Notes under the pieces: generated by a model
Databases searched by the model: none
Told to the model about the DNA's origin: nothing
The model's input: the letters and a program-made list of their open reading frames with translations, nothing else
Program-made: the position numbers and the translations under genes
Source of the DNA: Gammaproteobacteria bacterium HGW-Gammaproteobacteria-13
GTDB lineage: Bacteria; Pseudomonadota; Gammaproteobacteria; Pseudomonadales; Pseudomonadaceae
Reading direction: 5' to 3'
Length of the DNA stretch: 64,000 nucleotides
Assembly (NCBI GenBank): GCA_002840155.1
Contig: PGZH01000007.1
Coordinates: 1-64,000 of the forward strand
Shown here: piece after piece, positions 19,596-28,828 of the stretch
How the letters are laid out: each line of letters opens with the position of its first letter
Position numbering within the stretch: position 1 is the stretch's first letter

Positions 19596-20080
19596 GCGTC
19601 TTCTCCAGCAGCACTCTCTACCTTGAAGGCGCCACTCTTGCCGCCGACCTTTTCCAGTAGACGCACGCGTTCGATCACCATGCCGCGGTCCACCGCTTTG
19701 CACATGTCATAAATAGTCAGCGCAGCGACACTGGCAGCGGTCAGGGCTTCCATCTCCACCCCGGTCTGCCCGGTCAGCTTGCAGCGCGCGGTGATGCGCA
19801 CGGCATCCGCGCCTTCAGGCACCAGCTCGACCTTGACGCTGGTAAGCATCAGCGGGTGGCACAGTGGGATCAGATCGCTGGTTTTCTTTGCCGCCTGAAT
19901 ACCGGCGATGCGCGCCACGGCGAACACATCGCCCTTGGGGTGATCACCCTGGGCAATCATCTGCAGGGTTTCTGGGCGCATGCGCACCAGGGCTTCAGCC
20001 ACGGCTTCACGGACGGTCAGGGCTTTATCGCTGACATCGACCATATTGGCGCGGCCTTGGGAATCGAGATGGGTTAACAC
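19592..20080 (-). CDS. moaC: Cyclic pyranopterin monophosphate synthase MoaC
   Basis: This 162-residue enzyme acts with MoaA in forming cPMP, the first molybdenum cofactor intermediate. Diagnostic segments are [31 protein letters not shown] with active-site residues, and [20 protein letters not shown], which includes the catalytic Lys region further on ([11 protein letters not shown]). I use a GTG start with GGAG nine nt ahead, giving the normal family length; an upstream ATG would add an unrelated leader. It heads the moaCDE unit. Confidence 0.93.
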   Translation of the reverse strand: MLTHLDSQGRANMVDVSDKALTVREAVAEALVRMRPETLQMIAQGDHPKGDVFAVARIAGIQAAKKTSDLIPLCHPLMLTSVKVELVPEGADAVRITARCKLTGQTGVEMEALTAASVAALTIYDMCKAVDRGMVIERVRLLEKVGGKSGAFKVESAAGEDA

Positions 20081-20181
20081 AGACAGACTCCAGGCAGGTG
20101 TCCAGCGATTGTAAACCCAGGGGTCAGGTTTCGGCACCTGTGAATGCCAGAGGATTCAGACGGGAGGTTATGCACCAGCAT

Positions 20182-20279
20182 GTAGGATGGGTCGGGCCGC
20201 GTAGGTGACAACCCATCGCTGCGATTGATGGGTTATCACCCATCCTACGGTTTTTAGTGATCCCCGGATTGCATCCGGG
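20182..20279. repeat. Composite inverted repeats between moaC and phoH
   Basis: GTAGGATGGGT (20182-20192) pairs with ACCCATCCTAC (20238-20248), with an inner ACCCATC/GATGGGT pair. A second hairpin CCCGGAT-TGC-ATCCGGG (20263-20279) follows. A related CCCGGATTGC...ATCCGGGCTACA element occurs at 23198-23229, and GTAGGATGGGT also at 43720-43730. These look like dispersed chromosomal REP-type elements. Confidence 0.6.
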
Positions 20280-20291
20280 CTACAGGTAAAC

Positions 20292-20318
20292 ACCCTGCAG
20301 CACTCAAGGCTGCAGGGT
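20292..20318 (-). terminator. Hairpin after phoH
   Basis: Perfect 10-bp arms ACCCTGCAGC and GCTGCAGGGT with a 7-nt loop lie 12 nt past the phoH-like stop. The following minus-strand sequence (GTTTACCTG) has only a short T run. Confidence 0.5.
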
Positions 20319-20329
20319 AGTCACGACCC

Positions 20330-21721
20330 TCACATATGGGTTTCGGCGTACTCGGCGAGGATCGAGCGCGGCACACCCTGCAGGGTGATATGCACGCCAT
20401 GCTCGAAGTCTTTGAAGCGCTCCGTCAGGTAGGTCAGGCCCGAACTGGGGGCCGATAGGTAAGGGGTATCGATCTGCGCCAGGTTACCCAGGCACACCAC
20501 TTTGGAACCGCTGCCGGCACGGGTGATGATGGTTTTCATCTGGTGCGGGGTAAGGTTCTGGCATTCGTCGATCAGAATCAGGCTCTGCTGAAAGCTGCGG
20601 CCACGGATGTAGTTGAGGGATTTGAACTGCAGCGGGACCTTTTGCAGGATGTAGTCGACGCTGCCGTGGGTGTTCTCGTCGTCCATATGCAGGGCTTCAA
20701 GGTTGTCGGTGATCGCGCCGAGCCAAGGCTCCATCTTCTCGGCTTCGGTGCCGGGGAGAAAGCCGATCTCCTGATCCAGCCCCTGCACGCTGCGGGTAGC
20801 GATAATGCGCCGGTAACGCTTGCTGACCATGGTCTGCTCGATGGCCGCCGCCAGGGCCAGGATGGTTTTACCGGAACCGGCCGCGCCGGATAGGTTGACC
20901 AGATGGATGTCCGGATCGAGCAGGGCAAACAGCGCCAGTGACTGATAGATATCCCGTGGCCGCAGGCCCCAAGCCTCCTGGTGCATCAAGGGTTCCTGAT
21001 GCATGTCGAGAATCAGCAGTTCGCCGTGCTTGATGCCCTTGATCCAGCCAACAAAGCCCTGCTCGTCGATGATGAACTCGTTGACGTGCACCGCCGGCAG
21101 GTTGTCGGTGAGTTGCACGCGGTGCCAGGTACGGCCGTGATCCTGACGGGTTTCCACCTTGTTCACGCGGTCCCAGAAGGAACCGTCCATGTTGTGGTAA
21201 CCCTGCGACAGCAAGGACACGTCGTCGACCAGTTGGTCAGTGTGGTAATCCTCAGAATCGATGCCACAGGCGCGCGCTTTGAGGCGCATATTGATGTCTT
21301 TGGTCACCAGCACCACATTGAGACCGGGGCGGCGGGACTTCAGCTCGACCAGCTGGTTGATGATCTTGTTGTCGTTGAGGTCTTCCGGCAGCCAGGTAAC
21401 CGGGGTGGCGCTCTTGCTCATAAGAATCGACAGGAAGCCGCACGGGCCGCTCTTGTCACGCTGGATGGCGACGCCGTGTTCCACCTCATCCGGGTTAGCG
21501 CTGCCGAGAATCTTGTCAATCAGGCGGATGGCCTGGCGGCACTCGGCGGCCACGCCCTGTTTACCGGTTTTAAGCTTGTCCAGTTCCTCCAGTACGGTCA
21601 TCGGGATGGCGACATGGTGCTCCTGAAAATTCAGCAGCGCGTTGGGGTCGTGGATAAGCACATTGGTATCGAGGGCATACAGGGTTGGGGCGGTGGGCTT
21701 GGAGCGTCCGTGGTCATCCAT
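20330..21721 (-). CDS. PIN-PhoH family ATPase/nuclease
   Basis: This 463-residue cytoplasmic protein fuses an N-terminal PIN ribonuclease-like domain (YALDTNVLIHDPNALL, with acidic residues through about 150) to a C-terminal PhoH-type P-loop ATPase. The latter shows Walker A GAAGSGKT near residue 290 and Walker B LILIDECQN. This is the YlaK/PhoH2 architecture, thought to couple RNA unwinding with cleavage. It lies upstream of moaC in the same direction, as I recall for P. aeruginosa, but repeats and a hairpin separate them, so they are probably separate transcripts. Confidence 0.88.
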   Translation of the reverse strand: MDDHGRSKPTAPTLYALDTNVLIHDPNALLNFQEHHVAIPMTVLEELDKLKTGKQGVAAECRQAIRLIDKILGSANPDEVEHGVAIQRDKSGPCGFLSILMSKSATPVTWLPEDLNDNKIINQLVELKSRRPGLNVVLVTKDINMRLKARACGIDSEDYHTDQLVDDVSLLSQGYHNMDGSFWDRVNKVETRQDHGRTWHRVQLTDNLPAVHVNEFIIDEQGFVGWIKGIKHGELLILDMHQEPLMHQEAWGLRPRDIYQSLALFALLDPDIHLVNLSGAAGSGKTILALAAAIEQTMVSKRYRRIIATRSVQGLDQEIGFLPGTEAEKMEPWLGAITDNLEALHMDDENTHGSVDYILQKVPLQFKSLNYIRGRSFQQSLILIDECQNLTPHQMKTIITRAGSGSKVVCLGNLAQIDTPYLSAPSSGLTYLTERFKDFEHGVHITLQGVPRSILAEYAETHM

Positions 21722-22022
21722 ACTCGGTCACCTTCTTGTAGTAGCCAAGCAACGCAGGGGCGAGTCTGCGCCGCGGAGGGGCCGTCGACTCCTCAGTGCC
21801 GGGGCTGAGAAGGCTGCAAAAAGGTGAGGGCCAATGGCCGCCACCTGTCTGCAGGGTTCGGCGGTCTTGCCTTTTAGATACTCCAAAAAAGATGACAGAA
21901 AAACGTATTTTTTGAGTTTTTCAGGTTTATTTATCAGAGCGACAAATAGCGCTTGGCGCACCACGCAAGCGCCGTTAAAGTCGGAAGTCCCACCGGCTTT
22001 CGAGCTGCGCAGATTTTTCCAT
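21722..22022. other. 301-nt gap between the CDF exporter and phoH
   Basis: No gene is visible. The stretch contains an AT-rich segment around 21883-21940 (runs of A and T) that may carry the promoter of the phoH-like gene, and an inverted repeat GCGCTTG/CAAGCGC (21949-21955, 21966-21972) that may end the CDF-exporter transcript. Confidence 0.4.
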
Positions 22023-23051
22023 TCAGCCCCGCTCCACCCCGTGCTCATCGGCACAGCGATTGACCTCCACGGTCACATGCACCAACTCCGCAATCCCCGC
22101 CAGCCGTGCCTTGTAGCGATCTGCCGAACCATTGCCATGGGTCACCACGCTGACGATGCAGGCGAACTGCGCCCGGCCCACACGCCATAGGTGCAGATCG
22201 GCCAGTTCGGTGTCCACCTCCTGGGCCAAGGCAGTGCGCACGCGTTCGACCACCGGGCTGTCCATCTCGCGATCGAGCAGTACCTTGCCGGTTTCGATCA
22301 GCAGGCCCTTGGCCCATACCGCGATAATTACCGCACCGATCACCCCCATCAGCGGGTCGAGCCAATCCCAGCCCAACAGCAAGCCGCCAAGCAAGGCGAC
22401 GATGGCCGCCACCGAGGTCAGCGCATCGGCCAGTACATGGATAAAGGCGGCATGGCGATTAAGGTCCTTGCCCGCTGGCGCTGCGTGATCGTGATCGTGA
22501 TCGTGATCGTGATCGTGATCGTGATCGTGATCGTGATCGGCATGATCATGTGCGCCGGCGTGGCTATGACCCTGGCCGTGAGCATGACCGTGATCATGGC
22601 TATCACGCAGCAACCAGGCGGATGCCAGGTTGACCAGCAAGCCGATCACCGCCACCCACAGGGCCATCTCGAAGGCGACTACCTGGGGCTGCAACAAACG
22701 CCAGAAGGACTCGAACGCCAGCATCGCCACTACGACCAGCAACATCAGAGAACTGGCAAAACCCGCCAGCACCTCGACCTTCCAGGTGCCAAAGGCAAAA
22801 CGTGGGTCGTGGGCGTAGCGCCGCGCCAGCAGGTAGGCCAGCGCAGTCAGGCCGATGGCGAGCATATGCGAGGCCATGTGCCAGCCATCGGCGAGCAAGG
22901 CCATGGAGTTGAACGCATAGCCCGCGACAATCTCCACCAGCATGGTTGCCCCAGTCAGCGCGGCAACGCGCCAGGCCTGACGCTCAGCAGTGGTTTCCAG
23001 TGGACGGTAATCGTGGGACGGCTCCCAGCGCGAGTGATTGCAGGCGGTCAT
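22023..23051 (-). CDS. CDF metal cation efflux protein, DmeF-like
   Basis: This 342-residue inner membrane protein exports divalent metals in exchange for protons. Six membrane segments can be placed. Metal-site residues appear in helix II (LLADGWHMASHM) and helix V (HVLADALTSV), and a cytoplasmic C-terminal domain follows. The loop between helices IV and V is an exceptional His-Asp run of about 60 residues, partly encoded by nine identical GTGATC units. The long His loop and the LADGWHM pattern point to the DmeF (Co/Ni) branch or a Zn exporter; substrate is uncertain. The ATG at 23051 has AAGGAG in front. Confidence 0.88.
   Translation of the reverse strand: MTACNHSRWEPSHDYRPLETTAERQAWRVAALTGATMLVEIVAGYAFNSMALLADGWHMASHMLAIGLTALAYLLARRYAHDPRFAFGTWKVEVLAGFASSLMLLVVVAMLAFESFWRLLQPQVVAFEMALWVAVIGLLVNLASAWLLRDSHDHGHAHGQGHSHAGAHDHADHDHDHDHDHDHDHDHDHAAPAGKDLNRHAAFIHVLADALTSVAAIVALLGGLLLGWDWLDPLMGVIGAVIIAVWAKGLLIETGKVLLDREMDSPVVERVRTALAQEVDTELADLHLWRVGRAQFACIVSVVTHGNGSADRYKARLAGIAELVHVTVEVNRCADEHGVERG
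22485..22538 (-). repeat. Nine perfect GTGATC hexamers coding for a (HD)n tract
   Basis: Nine uninterrupted GTGATC copies on the plus strand encode nine His-Asp pairs within the CDF exporter. The unit length is 6 nt, so copy-number change keeps the reading frame and alters only the length of the histidine loop. Confidence 0.95.
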
Positions 23052-23197
23052 GACAGCTCCTTGAGAGTTCGACCTGGGCAGACTACAACCCCGTGGCGGC
23101 CCCTGGGTCAAGCACATTGCCCGGACAATCAGCAGGAGCGGCGGGGGCGCCTAGCCCATGGCCGCGAAAGGGGCACGGTGCTGCAGGCGGTGTATTT

Positions 23198-23253
23198 CCC
23201 GGATTGCGCCAGGGCTTATCCGGGCTACAAGCTGCATCGCGGGCATGGCCCGC
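23198..23253. repeat. REP-like intergenic hairpins between the CDF exporter and yaaA
   Basis: CCCGGAT (23198-23204) pairs with ATCCGGG (23218-23224), and GCGGGC-ATG-GCCCGC follows at 23239-23253. The first element shares CCCGGATTGC and ATCCGGGCTACA with 20263-20284. The rest of the 303-nt gap between the two divergent genes shows no coding signal; the yaaA ribosome site (CAGGAG) is near 23340. Confidence 0.5.
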
Positions 23254-23354
23254 TCCTACGCCCAGCAGGTCACAAAACAATCCATCGGCATAATAGCTAG
23301 AGCCGCGACCACCGCTCGGCCTAAAATCGCCGCAGACTTTCAGGAGCACAGCTT

Positions 23355-24134
23355 ATGTTGATGGTGATTTCCCCGGCCAAGACCCTCGATTACGAGACAC
23401 CACCTGCGACCCCGCGCTTTACCCAGCCCGAACACCTCGACCACGCCCAGGACCTGATCCAGCAGCTGCGCGACTTCACCCCGGCGCAGATCGCCGAGCT
23501 GATGCACCTCTCAGACAAACTCGCCGGCCTTAACACCGCGCGTTTCGGCAGCTGGGAGCGGCCGTTCAATCCGTCCAATGCCAAGCAGGCACTGCTGGCG
23601 TTCAAGGGCGACGTGTACACCGGGCTGAACGCAGAGGATTTCAGCGAAGCCGACTTCGACTTTGCCCAGACTCACCTGCGCATGCTTTCCGGCCTGTATG
23701 GCGTGCTGCGCCCACTCGACCTGATGCAGCCTTATCGCCTGGAAATGGGCACCAAACTGGCTAACCCGCGCGGCAATAACCTCTATGACTTCTGGGGTGA
23801 GCGCATCAGCAGCTGGTTGAATGAGGCGCTGGCCGCTCAGGGCGATGATGTGCTGCTCAACCTGGCGTCCAACGAGTACTTCAGCGCGGTGAAACGCAAG
23901 GCGCTGAATGCGCGGATCATCGACACCGAGTTCAAGGATTTGAAGAACGGCCAGTACAAGATCATCAGTTTCTACGCAAAAAAAGCCCGCGGCCTGATGG
24001 CACGCTATGTGATCAAGGAGCGCCTGACCGATCCGGCCGGCCTCAAGGATTTCACCTACGAGGGCTACCGCTACTCGGCGGAAAACTCGAAAACCGACAC
24101 CCTGGTTTTCCTTCGCGACCACCCTCAGGACTGA
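23355..24134 (+). CDS. yaaA: YaaA-family peroxide stress protein
   Basis: This is a 259-residue cytoplasmic protein of the YaaA/DUF328 family. It shows the N-terminal [14 protein letters not shown], then [45 protein letters not shown] and NLYDFWG, matching the family along its full length. E. coli YaaA lowers free iron and protects DNA during hydrogen peroxide stress. A yaaA homologue also sits just upstream of algD in P. aeruginosa, which supports an ancestral chromosomal locus. CAGGAG precedes the ATG. Confidence 0.93.
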   Translation: MLMVISPAKTLDYETPPATPRFTQPEHLDHAQDLIQQLRDFTPAQIAELMHLSDKLAGLNTARFGSWERPFNPSNAKQALLAFKGDVYTGLNAEDFSEADFDFAQTHLRMLSGLYGVLRPLDLMQPYRLEMGTKLANPRGNNLYDFWGERISSWLNEALAAQGDDVLLNLASNEYFSAVKRKALNARIIDTEFKDLKNGQYKIISFYAKKARGLMARYVIKERLTDPAGLKDFTYEGYRYSAENSKTDTLVFLRDHPQD

Positions 24135-24149
24135 ACCCCGCCCTCCCCT

Positions 24150-24171
24150 GCGGGCCGCGCCAACGGCCCGC
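24150..24171 (+). terminator. Hairpin after yaaA
   Basis: GCGGGCCG and CGGCCCGC pair perfectly around a 6-nt loop, 16 nt past the yaaA stop, and would insulate algD from read-through. The tail TCCCTGCTATTTCCC has a modest T content. Confidence 0.55.
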
Positions 24172-24347
24172 TCCCTGCTATTTCCCGCGCTGTTCAATAC
24201 CTATTCAAACAGTCAGCTTTATTAAAGCTCAACTTTACCGTTGAACTTTCCAGCGCCCATATACACCGCGCGAATTACTCCGCCAGACAGTTGCAAAGTG
24301 CCATCAAAGTGCAACTACCAAGCAGTTCTCATTTCATTGCAAAAGAT

Positions 24348-24357
24348 GACGGACGGT
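24348..24357 (-). promoter_or_regulatory. AlgR-box-like site
   Basis: The minus strand reads ACCGTCCGTC, one mismatch from the P. aeruginosa AlgR box ACCGTTCGTC. It lies about 380 nt upstream of algD, in the range where activator sites are known in P. aeruginosa. Confidence 0.35.
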
Positions 24358-24504
24358 AGGAACCATCAGAAAAACATCGGACTCATAGCGACACGATGTT
24401 TTTCTTCATGCAACTTTCCGCGTGACTATATCTGCGATTAATACCGGATCTATATCCGGCGCAGAAACTCACCCCAAAGAAAGTTACGGACAAATACAAG
24501 GCGG

Positions 24505-24533
24505 AACTATCAAGAATTCGATGACTCACTGAA
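24505..24533 (+). promoter_or_regulatory. Candidate AlgU (sigma-22) promoter of algD
   Basis: GAACTA (24505-24510) is followed after 16 nt by TCACTGA (24527-24533). The AlgU consensus is GAACTT, 16-17 nt, TCTGA. The match is partial, and the predicted leader of about 200 nt is shorter than in P. aeruginosa. Confidence 0.28.
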
Positions 24534-24735
24534 AGCCACAGGCCAGAGCCTATCGCGCCACTGGCCAGACATATAGAACGGGCGTGCTACATACAAAGCC
24601 CAGCTCCGGTAGCGCCACGCTACCAACCAACTTTTATGCCTGTATTAGTTCACGCAGCTGTGCCTGCCGAACTAACGAATAACCGTGGCTAATCGCCACT
24701 AATTAATTACGCAATAAATTGACGAGGTGAATGCG

Positions 24736-26046
24736 ATGCGAATTAGCATCTTCGGTTTAGGTTATGTTGGGGCAGTGTGTGCTGGTTGTTTATCGGCACG
24801 CGGTCATCACGTGATTGGCGTGGATGTATCCGCCAGCAAGATTGATCTGATTAACAATGGCAAATCGCCAATCGTCGAACCCGGCCTGGAAGAACTGCTG
24901 CAACAGGGGCTGGCTTCGGGGAATTTGCGCGGCACTACCGATGTGATCGATGCGGTGCTTAACAGCGACGTGTCGTTTATCTGCGTGGGTACGCCGAGCA
25001 AGAAGAACGGCGATCTGGAGCTTAATTACATCGAGGGGGTGTGCCGCGAAATCGGTCTGGCCATGCGCGATAAAACCGAACGGCATACCGTGGTGGTGCG
25101 CAGCACAGTGCTGCCGGGTACCGCCAAAAACGTGGTACTGCCGATCCTGCAGGACTGCTCGGGCAAGCAGGCCGGGGTCGACTTCGGCCTGGCGGTAAAC
25201 CCGGAGTTCCTGCGCGAGAGCACTGCGATCAAGGATTACGATTTCCCGCCCATGACAGTAATCGGTGAGCTGGATCAGGCCTCCGGTGATCTGCTGGAAA
25301 GCATCTACAGCGAGCTGGATGCGCCGATCATCCGCAAGAGCATCGATGTCGCCGAGATGATCAAGTACACCTGCAACGTCTGGCACGCCACCAAGGTCAC
25401 CTTCGCCAACGAAATCGGCAATATCGCCAAGGCTGCCGGCGTCGATGGTCGCGATGTGATGGAGGTGATCTGCCAGGACCACAAGCTCAACCTCTCCAAG
25501 TACTACATGAAACCCGGCTTCGCCTTTGGCGGCTCGTGCCTGCCCAAGGACGTGCGCGCCCTGTCCTACCGCGCCGGGGCAATGGATGTCGATGCACCGC
25601 TGATTGGCTCGCTGATGCGCAGCAACGCCATCCAGGTGCAGAACGCATTCGACATCATCGCCAGCTACGACAAACGCAAGGTGGCCCTGCTCGGCTTGAG
25701 CTTCAAAGCCGGCACCGATGACCTGCGTGAAAGCCCGCTGGTGGAGCTGGCAGAAATGCTGATCGGCAAGGGTTATGACCTGAGCATCTTCGACCGCAAC
25801 GTCGAGTACGCCCGCGTTTATGGGGCGAACAAGGACTACATCGAGTCAAAGATCCCCCACGTCTCCTCACTGCTGAGCAGTGACTTCGATGCCGTGGTGG
25901 ACGGCGCCGACATCATCGTATTGGGCAACAGCGACATGCACTTTGCCCCACTGGCGCAGCAGGCCCTGCACGGCAAGCACGTGGTCGACCTGGTGGGCTT
26001 TATGCCGACGGCATCGCGCGCCGGCAGCGAAGGCATCTGCTGGTAA
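24736..26046 (+). CDS. algD: GDP-mannose 6-dehydrogenase AlgD
   Basis: This 436-residue enzyme oxidises GDP-mannose to GDP-mannuronic acid, the committed step of alginate synthesis. It has the N-terminal Rossmann motif FGLGYVGAVCAG, the catalytic Cys in FGGSCLPKDVRAL (near 268), SFKAGTDDLRESPLVELAE, and a second nucleotide-binding half. Length equals that of P. aeruginosa AlgD. The ATG at 24736 has GAGGTGA ahead; a GTG three codons upstream is less likely. It is the first gene of the operon and the target of AlgU/AlgR control in relatives. Confidence 0.98.
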   Translation: MRISIFGLGYVGAVCAGCLSARGHHVIGVDVSASKIDLINNGKSPIVEPGLEELLQQGLASGNLRGTTDVIDAVLNSDVSFICVGTPSKKNGDLELNYIEGVCREIGLAMRDKTERHTVVVRSTVLPGTAKNVVLPILQDCSGKQAGVDFGLAVNPEFLRESTAIKDYDFPPMTVIGELDQASGDLLESIYSELDAPIIRKSIDVAEMIKYTCNVWHATKVTFANEIGNIAKAAGVDGRDVMEVICQDHKLNLSKYYMKPGFAFGGSCLPKDVRALSYRAGAMDVDAPLIGSLMRSNAIQVQNAFDIIASYDKRKVALLGLSFKAGTDDLRESPLVELAEMLIGKGYDLSIFDRNVEYARVYGANKDYIESKIPHVSSLLSSDFDAVVDGADIIVLGNSDMHFAPLAQQALHGKHVVDLVGFMPTASRAGSEGICW

Positions 26047-26071
26047 CCCCTGCAGCTTGTGAGCTGAGGCA

Positions 26072-26102
26072 AGCCCTGGGCGGCTCAACGCCGACCAGGG
26101 CT
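26072..26102 (+). other. Strong hairpin in the algD-alg8 gap
   Basis: AGCCCTGG (26072-26079) pairs with CCAGGGCT (26095-26102), and an inner CGGC/GCCG pair extends the stem to about 12 bp around a TCAAC loop. It ends 14 nt before the alg8 ATG. No T run follows, so an mRNA-stability or translation-control element is likelier than a terminator. Confidence 0.5.
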
Positions 26103-26116
26103 ATCTGGCACAGACG

Positions 26117-27616
26117 ATGGATATGTTTATGCAAACCCACACGCTGAAAAGCGGCCTCAACCAGGCCGCTGGCTGGCTGTTCTACTTATCACTGCTGATG
26201 CTGCTGGCGCTGGCATTGCCCAGGAGCGTGTTCGACCCCGAGTCGCGCGACTACCTGCTGTTGATCGGCGCGGTTGGCATCTGGCGTTATTCCATGGGTG
26301 CCGTGCATTTCGTGCGCGGCATGCTGTTTCTCTATCTGGTGTTCCCTCACTACCGACGCCAGGTGGCCAAGCTCGGCAAAGCTGCCGACCCGTCCCAGGT
26401 GTTTCTGCTGGTCACCAGCTTTCGCATCGATGCCCTGACCACTGCCCAGGTGTACCGCTCGGTTATTCGCGAAGCGATTGACTGCGGCTACCCGACAACC
26501 GTGGTCTGCTCCATCGTTGAGCTCTCCGACGAGCTACTGGTGAAGAGCCTCTGGGCGCAAATGCAGCCACCAGAGCATGTCACCCTGGACTTCGTGCGCA
26601 TTCCCGGCACGGGCAAACGGGATGGCCTGGCCTATGGTTTCCGCGCCATTTCGCGGCAGATGCCAGATACCGATGCGGTAGTGGCGGTGATCGATGGCGA
26701 CACCGTGCTTGGCGCAGGGGTGGTGCGCAAAACCGTGCCCTGGTTCAAGTTGTTCCCCAATGTCGGCGGCCTCACCACCAATGAGTTCTGCGAGGTGCGC
26801 GGCAGCTATGTGATGAGCGAGTGGCACAAGCTGCGCTTCGCCCAGCGCCATCTGAACATGTGCTCGATGGCCCTGAGCAAACGCGTACTGACCATGACCG
26901 GGCGCATGTCGGTATTTCGTGCCGAAGTGGTGACTGACCCAGCGTTTATCGCCGATGTGGAAAGCGATCACCTCGACCACTGGCGCCTGGGGCGTTTCCA
27001 GTTCCTCACCGGCGATGACAAGTCCAGCTGGTACAGCCTGATGCGCCTGGGCTACGACACCTTCTACGTGCCGGATGCGGCGATCAATACGGTCGAGCAT
27101 CCGCCGGAAAAGAGCTTTATCAAGGCCAGCCGCAAACTGATGTTCCGCTGGTACGGCAACAACCTGCGGCAGAACGCCCGCGCCCTGCGCCTGGGTATGA
27201 AACGCCTGGGCGGTTTCACCAGCCTGGTGCTGTTCGACCAGCGCGTGTCGATGTGGACCAGCCTGCTCGGCCTGAGCGTGGCGATTATCGCCAGCCTCAA
27301 ATACGGCCTCGGCTTCTTCCTGGCCTACCTGCTGTGGATCGGCCTGACCCGGCTGGTTCTAACCCTGCTGCTGAGCGTCACCGGCCACCACATCGGCCCG
27401 GCCTATCCACTGATTCTCTATTACAACCAGATCGTCGGCGCGCTGGTGAAGATCTACGTGTTCTTCCGTCTCGACCAGCAGTCCTGGACCCGCCAGAACA
27501 CCAAGCTTGATCGCGGCCTGGTGAGCTTTCAGCGCTGGTTCAACACCTGGTCCTCGCGGGCCATGACCTTCTCTGCCGCCAGCCTATTCGTCGCCACCCT
27601 GCTGGTGCTGGTGTGA
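26117..27616 (+). CDS. alg8: Alginate polymerase catalytic subunit Alg8
   Basis: This 499-residue inner membrane glycosyltransferase (GT2) polymerises mannuronate from GDP-mannuronate. The N-terminal helices are followed by a cytoplasmic GT-A domain with [10 protein letters not shown] (metal-binding DGD), [16 protein letters not shown] and the [10 protein letters not shown] segment, then C-terminal helices including [16 protein letters not shown]. It requires Alg44 bound to c-di-GMP. Three in-frame ATGs occur in the first five codons; the first gives the longest form, the third is closer to relatives. Confidence 0.97.
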   Translation: MDMFMQTHTLKSGLNQAAGWLFYLSLLMLLALALPRSVFDPESRDYLLLIGAVGIWRYSMGAVHFVRGMLFLYLVFPHYRRQVAKLGKAADPSQVFLLVTSFRIDALTTAQVYRSVIREAIDCGYPTTVVCSIVELSDELLVKSLWAQMQPPEHVTLDFVRIPGTGKRDGLAYGFRAISRQMPDTDAVVAVIDGDTVLGAGVVRKTVPWFKLFPNVGGLTTNEFCEVRGSYVMSEWHKLRFAQRHLNMCSMALSKRVLTMTGRMSVFRAEVVTDPAFIADVESDHLDHWRLGRFQFLTGDDKSSWYSLMRLGYDTFYVPDAAINTVEHPPEKSFIKASRKLMFRWYGNNLRQNARALRLGMKRLGGFTSLVLFDQRVSMWTSLLGLSVAIIASLKYGLGFFLAYLLWIGLTRLVLTLLLSVTGHHIGPAYPLILYYNQIVGALVKIYVFFRLDQQSWTRQNTKLDRGLVSFQRWFNTWSSRAMTFSAASLFVATLLVLV

Positions 27617-27650
27617 CGAGCGCGACCCTTTTGAACAGGAATTTGCAAGC

Positions 27651-28817
27651 ATGAATACAGCCGTCAACGTCAACGTGGTGCATGAGTCCGAAGCCCAGCG
27701 CCAGCATGCCCGGGTGAAAATCCCGGCCCAGGTGCACTACCTGAACAAGAGCCGCGAGCGTGTCGAGTTACAGCTTTGCGATATCTCGGCAGGTGGTTTC
27801 AGCGTGATCGACAATCAGCAGGCGATGCAGATCGGTGACTTTCACAAAGGCCGCCTGCAATTCAAGCTCGACAGCTTCAACCTGGGTATCGACATCGAAT
27901 TCCAGGTGCGCTCGGTGGATAGCGACAGCAAGCGTATCGGCTGCCAGCTGCACAACCTCAAGCCGCGCGAGCAGGCCACCCTGCGCCACCTGATCAGCGC
28001 CTACCTGGGCGGTGAGCTGGTCAGCGCCGGCGACCTGCTGAGTACCTTGCAACGCGACAACTTCACCAAGGCGCGCAAGCAGGCCAACGGCGGCACCGCC
28101 ATGAGCGTACTCGGCCGTCTCAAGGCTGTGACGTTCAGCCTGGCGATCTTTCTGGTGGGCCTGGCGGCCTTCGGTTTCATCTTCAAGTCGGTATACGGCC
28201 TGTACTTCGTCACGCATGCCCAGTCAGCCCTGGTCAACGTGCCTAGTCTGCAGGTCACCATGCCGCGCGAAGGCACGGTGCAGAGCCTGATCGGCGCAGA
28301 TGGCAGCGTGGCCAAAGGCGCGCCGATTGCCACCTTCTCCGCCAGCATGCTGGAGATGCTCAAAGGCCACCTGAACGACGAGCAGCTAAGCCCGGCGAAC
28401 ATCGAAACTCTGTTCGGCAAACAGATCAAAGGCACCCTGACCAGCCCCTGCGACTGCAAGGTGGCGCGTCAGCTGGTGGCCGACGGCCAGTTTGCCAGCA
28501 AGGGCGATGTGATCTTCGAACTGGTGCCACAAAACACCCGCGCCACGGTGCTGGCGAGCTTCCCTTACCGCAACTTTGCCCAGGCCCGCATCGGCAGCCG
28601 CGCCAGCTTTATGGTCGCCGGCGAAGAGACCCCACGCTACGGCAAGATCGTCAGCAGCAGCCTGCATGAAGGCGGCCTGGCAGCGGACATCCGCGTGGTG
28701 ATCGAACCCGAGCAGACCCTGAGCAGCAACCTGGCCGGGCAACCGGTGGAAGTGCTGCTCGACCGCGGCCCATCGTTCGACTGGATGATCGACAAAGCCC
28801 TGGCGGCTGGTCTCTGA
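27651..28817 (+). CDS. alg44: Alginate co-polymerase Alg44 (PilZ c-di-GMP receptor)
   Basis: This 388-residue protein has a cytoplasmic PilZ domain, one membrane helix (LAIFLVGLAAFGFIF, about 165-180) and a periplasmic membrane-fusion-like domain. The c-di-GMP ligands are in place: RQHAR gives Arg17 and Arg21, and DISAGG gives Asp44 and Ser46, the same numbering as in P. aeruginosa. Binding of c-di-GMP activates Alg8. It starts 34 nt after alg8. Confidence 0.97.
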   Translation: MNTAVNVNVVHESEAQRQHARVKIPAQVHYLNKSRERVELQLCDISAGGFSVIDNQQAMQIGDFHKGRLQFKLDSFNLGIDIEFQVRSVDSDSKRIGCQLHNLKPREQATLRHLISAYLGGELVSAGDLLSTLQRDNFTKARKQANGGTAMSVLGRLKAVTFSLAIFLVGLAAFGFIFKSVYGLYFVTHAQSALVNVPSLQVTMPREGTVQSLIGADGSVAKGAPIATFSASMLEMLKGHLNDEQLSPANIETLFGKQIKGTLTSPCDCKVARQLVADGQFASKGDVIFELVPQNTRATVLASFPYRNFAQARIGSRASFMVAGEETPRYGKIVSSSLHEGGLAADIRVVIEPEQTLSSNLAGQPVEVLLDRGPSFDWMIDKALAAGL

Positions 28818-28828
28818 GGAGCAGGCGC

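Larger units (their letters stand above)
24172..24735 (+). promoter_or_regulatory. Long algD upstream regulatory region
   Basis: About 560 nt without a convincing gene separate yaaA from algD. In P. aeruginosa the equivalent region carries AlgU, AlgR, AmrZ and AlgB sites plus a leader of over 300 nt. Here the base composition drops sharply compared with the flanking genes. Features seen are an exact AlgU-type GAACTT at 24243-24248 without a good -10, an AlgR-box-like site, a better-spaced AlgU-like pair, and a small palindrome CCGGAT-CTAT-ATCCGG at 24444-24459. Confidence 0.6.

Noticed and set aside
22485..22538. Short tandem repeat that might be a CRISPR remnant
   Set aside because: The unit is 6 nt without spacers and lies within a coding region as a His-Asp tract.
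24243..24270. The exact GAACTT at 24243 as the algD AlgU promoter
   Set aside because: No TCTGA-like -10 occurs 16-17 nt downstream (ACCGCG is there instead), so only the -35 half is present.
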